Part shown: positions 53,118 through 61,854 of the stretch, one piece after another
How the letters are laid out: the number at the start of each line of letters is the position of its first letter
Position numbering within the stretch: the first letter of the stretch is position 1
Source: CBDEFX01 sp965237635
GTDB taxonomy: Bacteria; Chloroflexota; Dehalococcoidia; Lucifugimonadales; CAUZJF01
DNA: 64,000 bases
Direction: 5' to 3'
NCBI GenBank assembly: GCA_965237635.1
Contig: CBDEFX010000001.1
Location: 1,240,001 to 1,304,000 of the forward strand
Notes under the pieces: generated by a model
Told to the model about the DNA's origin: nothing
Databases searched by the model: none
What the model saw: the letters and a program-made list of their open reading frames with translations, nothing else
Program-made: the position numbers and the translations under genes

Positions 53118-53278
53118 GATTCCCTCGTAAAAACCCGTTTTGAGGAAGTTCCAGCGATTTAGCACATCTGCGCGCTACCGTATGTTGGGGTAGTGTACGG
53201 AACAGAGACTGTATATTGTACCCAGGTGTGGGTACGTTTGTTCTAATTCGACCTACACAGACTTTTTACGAGAGAATC
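53118..53278 (+). repeat. MITE copy 5 (161 bp)
   Basis: GATTCCCTCGTAAAAA to TTTTTACGAGAGAATC; target duplication AACCTT at 53112-53117 and 53279-53284. It shares the variants CTGCGCGC and TAGTGTACGG with copy 6 only, so these two are sisters 8.7 kb apart. Confidence 0.93.
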
Positions 53279-53284
53279 AACCTT

Positions 53285-53475
53285 CAGGGCCCGAAAAAAT
53301 GTGTTCCATTTTGTTCCATTGTGTTCCACTCAGCTAGGAAATTTCGGTACACCGTGGGATTGTTTGGCACAAAATGGGACAGGTCCACTCGGCAAGCTCT
53401 GCGCAGGCTGGTTGGGTCTGTCCCTCGCAGCAAGTATAGCACTGATGTTCGAGATTGTCGGGGGGGGGGGGGGGG
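53285..53475 (+). repeat. Iteron-like dispersed element, copy 2, ending in a G16 run
   Basis: Three 10-bp units, TGTTCCATTT, TGTTCCATTG and TGTTCCACTC (53302-53331), the inverted partner AATGGGACA (53373-53381), then GGGTCTGTCCCT (53414-53425), AAGTATAGCACTGATGTTCG and an uninterrupted run of 16 G (53460-53475). Compared with copy 1 the iteron changed from TGTCTCATT to TGTTCCATT and its partner from AATGAGACA to AATGGGACA, so pairing is kept (one G-U). It lies directly after MITE copy 5. No gene in 53476-53589. Confidence 0.6.
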
Positions 53476-53589
53476 CACTCGAACGTGGCTGGGGAGGCCG
53501 CTCGAACGCGGCTGAGGTCGTGACTGGAGGCAACTTCTTGTGCAAAGCTCGTATGACCCTTGACTCAAGTGTAAGAAAGGGACGGACGC

Positions 53590-54408
53590 GTGGAAGAACA
53601 CTCCACAGCCGATAGCCACAATCTGGGTGGTCAACACCAGGCCGTTGCGCCTCCCTATATCAGCTTCAACACCTTCAGGACGCTGCTGGACTGGCTGAAG
53701 TCAGAGGGCGTGCCACTGCTGTTCGATCGCTCTTTCTGGCATGCGAAGTTTAGCGGCGGCACCGGGACTCAGCTCGTCGCCGCGCTCCGGTTCCTGGGCC
53801 TGCTCGACGGAGACCGTCCTCTCCCGAACCTGGAGAGCATGGCTACCGCTTCAGTCGACGAGAGGCGGTTCATTCTCGCGGTCGTGCTCAAGGACTCGTA
53901 CTCGGTTGTTCCGTTCGATGAGCTCGACCGTGCCACCCCGGCAATGCTAAGGGCGTGGTTCCGGGCGTACCCGATAGACGGCCATACCACGCGTAAGGCG
54001 ATATCCTTCTTCATAAACGCGGCAAAAGAGGCCGAGCTTCCGATGTCCAACGCCATCAGGAAGATGGCCAAGAACAAGCGACAAGGACCCTCGACTGGCG
54101 CGCTGATTCGAGACAAGAACAGCGATGCAGGAGCCGCCAATGCGGCCCAATCCTCAGACCAGCGCCCCCTGACGATGCCGGCCGGCTCGCAGGGTCGATC
54201 GGGCGGACGCGGCACGGTCCCGCGCAGCCAGACCTCCATACGGCTGGAAAGCGGCGGAACGGTGACCGTCGACCTAGCGCTCGACCTGTTCGAGCTCTCC
54301 GAGCGGGACCGACAGTTCGTGCTAGAGCTTATCGACTTGACCCGCGGCTATGCCGAACGAATCGAAAACGCGCCCGCGGAATCCGGCGATGACATCACCG
54401 ATGGCTAG
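53590..54408 (+). CDS. DUF5343-like protein
   Basis: 272 residues, GTG start at 53590 with AGGGA 6 bases upstream. YISFNTFRTLLDWLKSEGVP, then LVAALRFLGLLDGDRPLP and LRAWFRAYPIDGHTTRKAIS fit the DUF5343 pattern, a helical module of unknown function often near mobile or defence genes. A polar, disordered linker (about 165-215) follows and a conserved C-terminal helical end (VDLALDLFELSERDRQFVLE). Cytoplasmic, no catalytic motif visible. It stands alone on the plus strand. Confidence 0.65.
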   Translation: MEEHSTADSHNLGGQHQAVAPPYISFNTFRTLLDWLKSEGVPLLFDRSFWHAKFSGGTGTQLVAALRFLGLLDGDRPLPNLESMATASVDERRFILAVVLKDSYSVVPFDELDRATPAMLRAWFRAYPIDGHTTRKAISFFINAAKEAELPMSNAIRKMAKNKRQGPSTGALIRDKNSDAGAANAAQSSDQRPLTMPAGSQGRSGGRGTVPRSQTSIRLESGGTVTVDLALDLFELSERDRQFVLELIDLTRGYAERIENAPAESGDDITDG

Positions 54409-54489
54409 GCCGATTCACAGTCTTGACGGCGCGTTATGGACATAATACGCTGAGCGTAGTGTCAAGTGCACGGACGTGGAGATGCGACT

Positions 54490-55284
54490 ATGCAGGTTTC
54501 AACCCGGCCTGAGAGTCCTCGAGAGATCAGAGAGTTGGTCCGGAAGGGAGAACTGGTCCAGCCGACCAGTGGACTAGCGCCTGGTTATGTGCAGACCAAC
54601 CTGGCCATCTTGCCGCGTGACCTGGCCTTCGACTTCCTGCTGTTCTGCACCCGCAACCCCAAGCCGTGTCCCGTAATTGAAGTGGTGGTGGCCGGCGAGA
54701 CCGAGCCCCGCCAGACATCGCCGGGCGCCGACCTCAGGTCCGACGCTCCTAAGTACCGGGTGTACAGGTATGGCGAGCTGGAAGACGAAGTCGAGAATAT
54801 CTCAGAGTATTGGCGAGACGACCTAGTATCCTTTCTTATAGGATGCAGCTTTACCTTTGAGTCAGCCCTCATGCGAGCTGGAATATCCTTACGACACGTC
54901 GATCAGGGCACAAACGTCTCGATGTACACCACCAACATTCAGACGACCCCTGCTGGCGCGTTTTCGGGGCCGATGGTCGTAACCATGCGGCCCATCCCAC
55001 AGGAGAAGGTGGTCAAGGCCGTCCAGGTGACGTCCAGGTACCCGGGGGTGCACGGCTCACCGGTCCACATTGGCGACCCGTCCGCCATCGGGATTCAGGA
55101 CATCGCGAACCCCGACATCGGGGACCCGGTCGAGATCAAGGACGGCGAAGTGCCCGTCTTCTGGGCCTGCGGTGTCACACCCCAGGCCGTAGCCGTAAGG
55201 TCGAAACCCTCGCTCATGATCACCCACTCACCCGGACACATGTTCATCACCGACATGCCTGACGAAGACCTAGCCGTCCTATAA
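54490..55284 (+). CDS. DUF1445 protein (D-glutamate cyclase-type hydro-lyase)
   Basis: Start at 54490 (MQVSTRPESPREIRELVRKG), GGAG 8 bases upstream; an earlier in-frame start at 54466 is less likely. 264 residues. The family marks GLAPGYVQTNLAILPRDLAF, SFLIGCSFTFESALMRAGIS, RHVDQGTNVSMYTTNI and VFWACGVTPQAVA are all present. In eukaryotes DUF1445 is the N-terminal half of D-glutamate cyclase (DGLUCY), which converts D-Glu to 5-oxo-D-proline. The DUF4392 gene follows 264 bases downstream on the same strand. Confidence 0.88.
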   Translation: MQVSTRPESPREIRELVRKGELVQPTSGLAPGYVQTNLAILPRDLAFDFLLFCTRNPKPCPVIEVVVAGETEPRQTSPGADLRSDAPKYRVYRYGELEDEVENISEYWRDDLVSFLIGCSFTFESALMRAGISLRHVDQGTNVSMYTTNIQTTPAGAFSGPMVVTMRPIPQEKVVKAVQVTSRYPGVHGSPVHIGDPSAIGIQDIANPDIGDPVEIKDGEVPVFWACGVTPQAVAVRSKPSLMITHSPGHMFITDMPDEDLAVL

Positions 55285-55381
55285 GACAGCGGGTCTCACT
55301 TCTTTCCTCTCCCCGAGTGGGCTTTGCACAAAAAATGGGATACCTGCACCTTTTTCCCTCTCCCGTCAGGAGGAGAAGGGA

Positions 55382-55402
55382 GGGCGGGTTTGAAACCCGC
55401 CC
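55382..55402. repeat. Palindrome GGGCGGGTTTGAAACCCGCCC
   Basis: A near-perfect palindrome within the 264-base gap between the DUF1445 and DUF4392 genes. The gap has no open frame of its own. The sequence is of the interspersed type often seen in these genomes (flanked by GGAGGAGAAGGGA and CCTACG). Confidence 0.5.
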
Positions 55403-55548
55403 CTACGTCCAGGTTGGAAGGGCTAGGACGGCGGTTCGACGGCTACCAGTAGGACTCCGCAACGACTTTAAGTGCAAAGCCCCCTGAGTGAGAGGCTTAA
55501 GGTGAGGGTGATCCGGTAAACCAGGGGTCGCCACCGCGAGGTCGCATC

Positions 55549-56403
55549 TTGTCGATCGAAGACATCATTCTCGGCCACGACCAGAGGGGTATCTCCGCTC
55601 TCAGGCCACACCTGCCGGAGGACTTCTGCGATCAGGCGGCGAAGCTCGTCCTGGACCACCCCGGAACGGCCATGATCGCCACCGGGTTCTACATCGCGGC
55701 CGCTGACGCCGCCGAGACCGACGGGCCCCCGGGAGCAATCGCGATAGGCGATTCGCTTCAGTTGTTGGGCTACGAGGTCGTGTACGTCACCGACGTGCAC
55801 GCCGAGTCCTTGATGACCGCAGCCGTCGGCTCTCAGGCGAGCGTAGTCGACTTCCCGATTGCCGACCTCCAGGCGAGCGAGAAGTTCGCCGGCGAGCTTC
55901 TCTCGCAGTTCAACCCCTCGGTCATTATTTCCATCGAAAGGTGCGGCCCGACCCAAGACGGCGCATACGTCAACATGCGCGAACGGGATATCTCATCCCA
56001 CACAGCGATGGTGGACCGCCTATTTGCAGCCCACCCCAGCACAGTCGGGATAGGCGACGGCGGCAACGAGATCGGGATGGGCAACCTGGCTTCGGTGGTC
56101 CCTACCGTCCCGAGTCTGGTCAGGCTTCCGTGTGCTACGACCACCACAAAGCTGGTGATCAGTAGCGTCTCGAACTGGGGCGGCTATGGCCTGGTCGCCG
56201 CGATGTCCAGACGTGTCCGCAAGGACCTGCTCTTCTCCGCGGAAAGGGAAGAGGAGCTGGTCAGAAGCATGGTCGACATGGGTGCCGTTGACGGCACCAC
56301 CGGCCTTTCGGACTACAAGGTAGACGGCTTTTCGCTTGAGGAAAACGGCCGCGTGATCACCGAGCTGCACAACCTGCTGGCCGAGGAACGCATCTCGCGC
56401 TAA
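55549..56403 (+). CDS. DUF4392 protein (D-glutamate cyclase C-terminal-like)
   Basis: 284 residues, TTG start at 55549 with GAGGT 6 bases upstream. MIATGFYIAAADAAETDGPP, IAIGDSLQLLGYEVVYVTD, IISIERCGPTQDGAYVNMRE, and IGDGGNEIGMGNLASVV are the conserved blocks of DUF4392, including the acidic and Asn-rich GDGGNEIGMGN loop. In DGLUCY this domain is fused behind DUF1445; here both are separate genes in the same order. Intact. Confidence 0.88.
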   Translation: MSIEDIILGHDQRGISALRPHLPEDFCDQAAKLVLDHPGTAMIATGFYIAAADAAETDGPPGAIAIGDSLQLLGYEVVYVTDVHAESLMTAAVGSQASVVDFPIADLQASEKFAGELLSQFNPSVIISIERCGPTQDGAYVNMRERDISSHTAMVDRLFAAHPSTVGIGDGGNEIGMGNLASVVPTVPSLVRLPCATTTTKLVISSVSNWGGYGLVAAMSRRVRKDLLFSAEREEELVRSMVDMGAVDGTTGLSDYKVDGFSLEENGRVITELHNLLAEERISR

Positions 56404-56423
56404 CCGCGCCAAGAACCTTGGGT

Positions 56424-56470
56424 AAATGTCATGCTGAATCCCGATGCGGCATCGGGGTGAAAGCATCTAG
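56424..56470. repeat. ATGTCATGCT palindromic repeat (full copy)
   Basis: AAATGTCATGCTGAAT, core CCCGATGC-GGCATCGGG, then GTGAAAGCATCTAG. Outer arms ATGCT/AGCAT and the inner stem give a long hairpin. Related copies lie at 22639, 35594 and 52957. It lies between convergent genes. Confidence 0.6.
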
Positions 56471-56546
56471 GCGGTCGACTAGGAATGGGACCAATCCTAC
56501 CAGGCCTACTCCGACGAGTCGTCTGAGAGCGTCCCGCCGCCGGCGG

Positions 56547-56978
56547 CTACCGGCCAAGCTTCCAAAGCAGGTCGCCCTGGCCGGCAGCGAGATCGAGAGC
56601 CGGGTCGTCGAGCTTCATCCAGAACAGGTTGAATGCTATGGGAGGCCCCACTTTGCTGCCGCCATTCGTCTCATAGTGTAGCCACGTCGACGGCGCTTGC
56701 CCAACGAGCTTGAGATGGTAGATGTGCCTATCGTGTATCTCTTCGTGGTCCGGAGCCCTATCATACCGGTAGCGTCCGAGTCGCCGGACGATCTCCACGT
56801 CAGCCAGGCCGCTCTCCTCGTACAGCTCGCGTAGCACGGCCGCCTCAGGACTCTCGCCATCCTCGACCGTGCCAGCCGGCACCTGCAGTCCGGCCTCCGG
56901 GAAGTCTCGGTGTCGAAAGGCGAGTAGCTCGTCCCCCCTTGTCACGTAGGCCAGTACCTTCTCGACTATGGGTATCAT
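56547..56978 (-). CDS. NUDIX hydrolase
   Basis: 143 residues. The Nudix box runs from G36 (GTVEDGE) through RELYEESG to L58 with the full G-x5-E-x7-RE-x2-EE-x-G pattern. It hydrolyses nucleoside diphosphate derivatives; no side motif shows the substrate. Cytoplasmic. It stands between the DUF4392 gene (convergent) and the reductase gene on the same strand with a roughly 200-base gap. Confidence 0.92.
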   Translation of the reverse strand: MIPIVEKVLAYVTRGDELLAFRHRDFPEAGLQVPAGTVEDGESPEAAVLRELYEESGLADVEIVRRLGRYRYDRAPDHEEIHDRHIYHLKLVGQAPSTWLHYETNGGSKVGPPIAFNLFWMKLDDPALDLAAGQGDLLWKLGR

Positions 56979-57175
56979 CCTATCCGTTCATTGAGAAACC
57001 ACGTAGGCTGACGGAAACGGGGAGTGGAGAGGGCCGGAGCCCCTCGCAGGGAGTCTGAGAGCCTGCCCTGAGCGCAGTCGAAGGGGTGTCCCTCAGATTT
57101 TGTATTCTCTCCCCCCATCCTGGATGGACAGGGAGCGGGTCAGAGGGATGGTCGAAAGGGTGCTCCAGCACCCTG

Positions 57176-57922
57176 TCAGTCCTGTTTCCAGAAACGCTCC
57201 TCTTCGACCTTGAAGCCCTTCGGGACCACCCGCTCTTTGACGTCCTCGATCATGCCGGGGTGGCCGCACGCGTACACCAGCGTATCCTCTGGCGTCAGCC
57301 CGTATTCGCTCACGTACCGCTCGACGATGTTGTTGACCCGGCCGGCCTCGCCGGTCCAGTCCTTGTTGGGCTCCTCATCCGGCCTGCTGACAGTCGGCAC
57401 GTAGGTCACGACGTCCTTGTGCTTGCCCGCCAACTCCTCCAACTCGTCATCGTATGTGAACTCGTTTACGTAGCTGGCGCCGTGTAACAAGTAGAAACGG
57501 TGACCTTGCTGGCCCCGGTGGAGGTAGTCGCGAATGAAGCTGATGTAGGGGACCACACCCGTAACTGTCGCCACCAGGAGTTGGTTGGGGAGGGCCGGCT
57601 TGAACGTGAACAAACCCTTGGCCCTTGGCCGGATGCTCACCGAATCGCCGGTCCCTAGCTCCCACAGCTTGGGTGTCAGCTGACCGTCCGGCGGCGGGAC
57701 CAGCTCTACGAAAAGCTCTAGCGACTCTTCGTGAGGCGCCGAGACTATCGAGTACGCGCGCTCAATACCGTCGTGTCCGATAGTGCAGTACTGCCCCGCC
57801 TTGAAGCTGTACCCATCCGGCTTCTCGATCCATATGAGCCAAAGGTCCGGGGTGATATCCCGCCGTTGTAGGACCTTCACCTGCGCCAGCTTGATCGGCT
57901 GGCGATGTCTCAGTGTCGCCAA
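57176..57922 (-). CDS. Ferredoxin-NADP(+) reductase-like flavoprotein
   Basis: 248 residues. The FAD-binding beta-barrel has RAYSIVSAPHEESLELFVEL, the NAD(P) domain VATVTGVVPYISFIRDYL and VYACGHPGMIEDVKERVV, and the C-terminal EERFWKQD; this is the bacterial Fpr type. It passes electrons between NAD(P)H and ferredoxin or flavodoxin. The RxYS motif is intact; the usual TGTGxAP is TGVVPY, so the NADP-binding loop deviates. Intact gene. Confidence 0.88.
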   Translation of the reverse strand: MATLRHRQPIKLAQVKVLQRRDITPDLWLIWIEKPDGYSFKAGQYCTIGHDGIERAYSIVSAPHEESLELFVELVPPPDGQLTPKLWELGTGDSVSIRPRAKGLFTFKPALPNQLLVATVTGVVPYISFIRDYLHRGQQGHRFYLLHGASYVNEFTYDDELEELAGKHKDVVTYVPTVSRPDEEPNKDWTGEAGRVNNIVERYVSEYGLTPEDTLVYACGHPGMIEDVKERVVPKGFKVEEERFWKQD

Positions 57923-58011
57923 GTTTTTCGCAGCACCCCCAAAACGTATGATGTCACAAATGGATGTCCGGAGTAAGAATCGGCACTTACTTCGTTTCTG
58001 CCCATGGGTGT

Positions 58012-58036
58012 AGAGACGCCCCGCTGGGGCGTCTCT
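58012..58036. terminator. Perfect 11-bp hairpin between two minus-strand genes
   Basis: AGAGACGCCCC-GCT-GGGGCGTCTCT. It lies between the zinc-ribbon membrane gene (upstream) and the reductase gene. No T-run, so it may be a dispersed palindrome, a Rho-type end or an RNA stabiliser. Confidence 0.45.
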
Positions 58037-58072
58037 GCGAACCCAGAGGTCCGGCGACCTTGCAAAACCCGA

Positions 58073-58984
58073 CTACCGCCCGATGTCCGAGGCCAGGGCC
58101 TCCAGAGAGTAGCCCTCCTTACGGGCCCGCAGGTCGAGATACACGAGCGTGCGCCCCACGAAAAATATCGGGGCCACCAACACGGAGACCACGGTGAGCA
58201 GGATGTTCCCGAGGTCCTCGTTGATATTCCAGACAATCACAGAGGGTATGAGACCGACCAGGAAGAGTCCCAATATTATCCCCACGAACGTGACTCCGAT
58301 CCCAAACACGCGCCACCAGCTCCCTCGGACTAGTTCTCGGCTTCGCCCCAATGCAGCTACGGCGGCCTTACGCTCGATCATGATCGCCTCGTCAGCAAAG
58401 AACCAGATGACGAGAAGGTAGAAGAACAACGGAATTCCAATCAGAATGACCCAGAGGATCATTGAGACTACGAGGGCGAGAAGGATCAGAATGGTCGCGC
58501 CAGCGAGACTAAGGACTCTTCTCCACGCCGCACGGTAGCATTCAAGTACGTCGACCTCTCTCGACGCGTAGTGCCCCGCGACCCAGCAAACGAACGCTCC
58601 GGCTTGAAGAACGAGAAGCAGTATGCCAACCAGGATAAAGATCGCATCCAACAACGAAGGCATGTAACCAGATATGGCGAGCGGGAGATTCGGTATGAGA
58701 GCCATCACGAAAAGTGGCCAGAAGTTCGCCCCGTAAACGCTGAACGTATCGCTGATCAGCTGGCCGAGGTCTCTTGGCGGAATGCCGTCGAGCGCGTGCT
58801 CAGACGCCTCGACGGGCTGTTCCTCAGCCCCTTCCGTCAGTGGCGAGCCGCAGGAGGAGCAGAATTGGGCATCTTGTGAATTAGCGTGCCCGCAGTTCGG
58901 ACACGTTGCCGTCAAAGACGCGCCGCAGACTCCGCAGAAGCGGGTCTCGGCCGGATTCTCGTGTCCGCAATTCGGGCAATTCAC
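58073..58984 (-). CDS. Membrane protein with two N-terminal zinc ribbons
   Basis: 303 residues. Two zinc ribbons (CPNCGHENPAETRFCGVCG and CPNCGHANSQDAQFCSSCG) are followed by a Glu-rich linker, then about six membrane helices. The first membrane segments follow DLGQLISDTFSVYGANFWPL, which resembles the GPDPase membrane/DUF7544-like family. Function unknown; the zinc ribbons face the cytoplasm if the first helix goes inward to outward. Its end lies 88 bases from the reductase-side hairpin; no operon partner is certain. Confidence 0.8.
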   Translation of the reverse strand: MNCPNCGHENPAETRFCGVCGASLTATCPNCGHANSQDAQFCSSCGSPLTEGAEEQPVEASEHALDGIPPRDLGQLISDTFSVYGANFWPLFVMALIPNLPLAISGYMPSLLDAIFILVGILLLVLQAGAFVCWVAGHYASREVDVLECYRAAWRRVLSLAGATILILLALVVSMILWVILIGIPLFFYLLVIWFFADEAIMIERKAAVAALGRSRELVRGSWWRVFGIGVTFVGIILGLFLVGLIPSVIVWNINEDLGNILLTVVSVLVAPIFFVGRTLVYLDLRARKEGYSLEALASDIGR

Positions 58985-59019
58985 CCAATCACCAGCGGGA
59001 GGGAGGGATTAGTCGCGTC

Positions 59020-61782
59020 CTAGTCGGCTGCAGCCTCCAGGACTCTTTCGACCCGGACAGGCACAAGGGGAAGCCCCTCGACCTTTAGCATCGGGTCGGG
59101 CGCCTCCGACCTATCGAGCTCAGTCGCCAGTTGGCCGAACAGTGCCGTTGTAGATACCAGTCCGGCTTGAGGGCTGGTCAACCACGCGACGCCGCGCACC
59201 CGGTCGCGCGATGAGACAACCTCCACCCACTCCCCTTCGGAGATACCGAGGTTGCGGGCGTCGTCCTCATGAAGCTCAAGGAGCTCCTCGCGCTGGATAA
59301 CGTTGCGTTTGCCGTTCTTGCCGATCTCCATCGTGCGATCGGACTGGTGGAGCAAGCGCCCACGAGCTAACAATAGCGGATACTCGAGGTCCCGGCTCTC
59401 AGGTGTCTCAGGCATGGTCATGCTGACGACGCTGGCCTTACGGCCATCGCCGTCGGGAGTGTACAGGACGGGGGTGTCCTCCGTATCCGCAGCCGGGCAC
59501 GGCCACTGGAGCCCACCGGACCGGAGCCGCTGATGGGACAGTCCTCCATACACTTCAACCAGACCGGTGGCCTCGTCGAATACGCTCTCAGAGTCATCGT
59601 GTTCGAAACCCTCGGCCCCCATCCGCCTCGCGATCTGACTGATGAGTCGCCAGTCCGCTTCCTCGTCGCCTTTGGGTCCGAGCGCTGGTCGGAGGAGCTG
59701 GACCCGGCGCTCCATGTTGGTGTACGTCCCGTCTTTTTCAGCGAATGTCGCCGAAGGAAGAACGGCATCGGCGATCTCGGTCAGCTCGCTGGCGAAGTTG
59801 TCCTGGACGACCAGGAAGTCCAGACCCTTCAGGGCCTCGGTGAAGTCGCCAAGCTCGCCGTTATCAAAGTTGGGACTGTCGCCTATGAGCAGCAGAGACT
59901 TAAGCTTGCCCTCGCGAATCGCCGGCGCGATCTCCCTTATACCAAGACCTTCGGTTGACGGTATCTCGGCTCCCCACGCCTGCCCAACCGACCGTCTGGC
60001 CTCGTCGTCGGACACCGGCTTATACCCCGCAAGAAAATCGGGCACGCAGCCGACGTCCTTAGAGCCCTGCTCATTCGTGCCCGGATAGAGGGGGTATAGC
60101 CCGGCCGACGGCTTGCCGATGTTCCCCGTCGACAGGGACAGATTGACAAGCCCTCTTACGCAGTCGGCCCTGAGCTGCGGAGGGACCGTTTCCAGTCCAT
60201 ACAGCACGGCGCAGGGCGCGCTGCGGGCAAAGAGCCGCGCGGCCGCCTGGACCTGGTCTTGGGGAACGCCGGTCAGCTCCGACACCCTGATCAGGTCGAA
60301 GGCCCATAGGCTATTCCTTAGTTCCTCCACATTCTCGCAACAGTCTGCCAAATACTCGTGATCGTCCAGCGATTCGTCGAAGATGACTCGTAGCATCCCT
60401 CCGATAAGAGCGGTCTCGCTGCCGGGGACGGGCCGGAGCCATATGTTCGCGTAGCGCGTCAGCTCGGTCTCACGAGGGTCGATCACTATGAGCGATGCTC
60501 CCTTTTTGACCGTCTTTTTGATTGGCACTGCCGCCACCGTCTGCTCTTCCGTCACGTTGCTGGAGACAACCAGGAAGCATTTGGCAGCTTCCAGGTCCCA
60601 GATCGGGTTGGTGCCGGCCTGGTAACCGAGCATCTCTCCCAGAGGCGGCAGAAGCTCTGGACGCACGTTGGACGAAACGTCGACATTGTTGGTCCCCATC
60701 ACGGTCCTGGCAAACTTCTGGGCTATGTAGTTGTCTTCGTTGGTGCCTCTTGGTGAGGCTATCAACGCGAACTGGTCGCCCGTGTAGTCCGCCAGCCGTT
60801 TGGATACGAAGTCCAGTGTCTCGACCAGCGTGCTCTCCTCGAGTGAGCCGTTCACCCGAATCAGCGGCTTTCTGAGACGCTCGCGGCGGTTCACGAACTC
60901 GAGTCCAAACTTGCCCTTGTAGCAGACCTGACCCCGGTTGGCCGGTGCCTGCATGTCGGGCGTCGCCCTGATCAGGCGGTTGCGCTTGTCCACCTCCAGG
61001 GTCATCTGGCACCCCACAGGACAATGCGGACAGATGCTGGTAACCGTCTCGACCGCCTTGTCCCACTTGTGGTCCCGCTCGACCAGAGCCCCGGTGGGGC
61101 ACGCGTCGATGCACGCGCCGCAGAACTCGCAGCCCGACTCCAGCAGAGATGTCCCGTGAGAAGTCCCTATGAGGCTGCGTCCGGCCCTGTCTGTAAAGGT
61201 GAGTGCGTCGTCGCCCCTGATCTCCTCGCACACTCTTACGCAGCGGCCACATACGATGCACAGGTTCAGGTCCATCTCCCAGAAGGGGTCTTCGACCTGA
61301 AGCGGCAAATGGCGATTGTTGTAGGTGAGTGGAGTATCAAGCTCCAGCTCAAGATACCTCACCGTGTCCTTGAGCTCGCAGCGCTCGTTCTTCGGGCAGG
61401 TGACGCACCGGTCGTTAACGGACACATGCCTGAGGCAGATGTCGGACGGGCCGCAGAGATCGATTCGGTGGCAGTTGAGACAGCCATGTGGGTGCTCGGA
61501 GATCAGCAGGTCCATGATCCCGCGGCGCAGGCTGACGATCTCCGGCGTATCGGTGCGCACAGCCATCCCGTCGGTCGCCGGGGTTGTGCAGGACGCCGGG
61601 CTCCCGGGTCCGCCCTCGACGTCCACCACGCACATCCGGCAGGCGCCAAAAGCCTTCGTCCCCGGGTAGTAGCACAGGTAGGGGATGTACAGGCCGGCGT
61701 CCATCGCCGCCTGGAGCACGTTAGTGCCCGGCGCTGTCGTGACCTCGACCCCGTCTATGCTCAGAGTGATCTCGTCCGTCAT
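59020..61782 (-). CDS. NuoG/FdhA-like molybdopterin oxidoreductase subunit, active-site residues altered
   Basis: Start at ATG 61782 (MTDEITLSIDGVEVTTAPGT), GGAG 8 bases before; the frame extends 40 codons upstream into a MITE and is not used. 920 residues. 2Fe-2S ferredoxin fold with C37, C48, C51, C65; NuoG-type His-Cys segment 97-135; two 4Fe-4S ferredoxin motifs (C175-C185, C218-C228); 4Fe-4S of the Mo domain (C251, C254, C258, C287); molybdopterin domains and a C-terminal dinucleotide-binding barrel. At the site where FdhA has C/U and H (NNVDHCARLC-H), this protein has NNVDVSSNVRPE: R374, P375. So formate oxidation is doubtful; an NADH dehydrogenase (NuoG-like) or other electron-transfer role is more likely. 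Pairs with the NuoF-like gene upstream. Confidence 0.85.
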   Translation of the reverse strand: MTDEITLSIDGVEVTTAPGTNVLQAAMDAGLYIPYLCYYPGTKAFGACRMCVVDVEGGPGSPASCTTPATDGMAVRTDTPEIVSLRRGIMDLLISEHPHGCLNCHRIDLCGPSDICLRHVSVNDRCVTCPKNERCELKDTVRYLELELDTPLTYNNRHLPLQVEDPFWEMDLNLCIVCGRCVRVCEEIRGDDALTFTDRAGRSLIGTSHGTSLLESGCEFCGACIDACPTGALVERDHKWDKAVETVTSICPHCPVGCQMTLEVDKRNRLIRATPDMQAPANRGQVCYKGKFGLEFVNRRERLRKPLIRVNGSLEESTLVETLDFVSKRLADYTGDQFALIASPRGTNEDNYIAQKFARTVMGTNNVDVSSNVRPELLPPLGEMLGYQAGTNPIWDLEAAKCFLVVSSNVTEEQTVAAVPIKKTVKKGASLIVIDPRETELTRYANIWLRPVPGSETALIGGMLRVIFDESLDDHEYLADCCENVEELRNSLWAFDLIRVSELTGVPQDQVQAAARLFARSAPCAVLYGLETVPPQLRADCVRGLVNLSLSTGNIGKPSAGLYPLYPGTNEQGSKDVGCVPDFLAGYKPVSDDEARRSVGQAWGAEIPSTEGLGIREIAPAIREGKLKSLLLIGDSPNFDNGELGDFTEALKGLDFLVVQDNFASELTEIADAVLPSATFAEKDGTYTNMERRVQLLRPALGPKGDEEADWRLISQIARRMGAEGFEHDDSESVFDEATGLVEVYGGLSHQRLRSGGLQWPCPAADTEDTPVLYTPDGDGRKASVVSMTMPETPESRDLEYPLLLARGRLLHQSDRTMEIGKNGKRNVIQREELLELHEDDARNLGISEGEWVEVVSSRDRVRGVAWLTSPQAGLVSTTALFGQLATELDRSEAPDPMLKVEGLPLVPVRVERVLEAAAD

Positions 61783-61854
61783 CTGTCTGCTCCGCGAGCT
61801 ATCGTCAACGTGCTCGTTTCTTTTTTCGATATCCGACTCTGCCGACTCATGGTT

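Noticed and set aside
59020..61782. Selenocysteine-containing formate dehydrogenase
   Set aside because: No in-frame TGA at the catalytic position, which encodes Arg; neighbouring His also absent, and no SECIS-like hairpin is evident.
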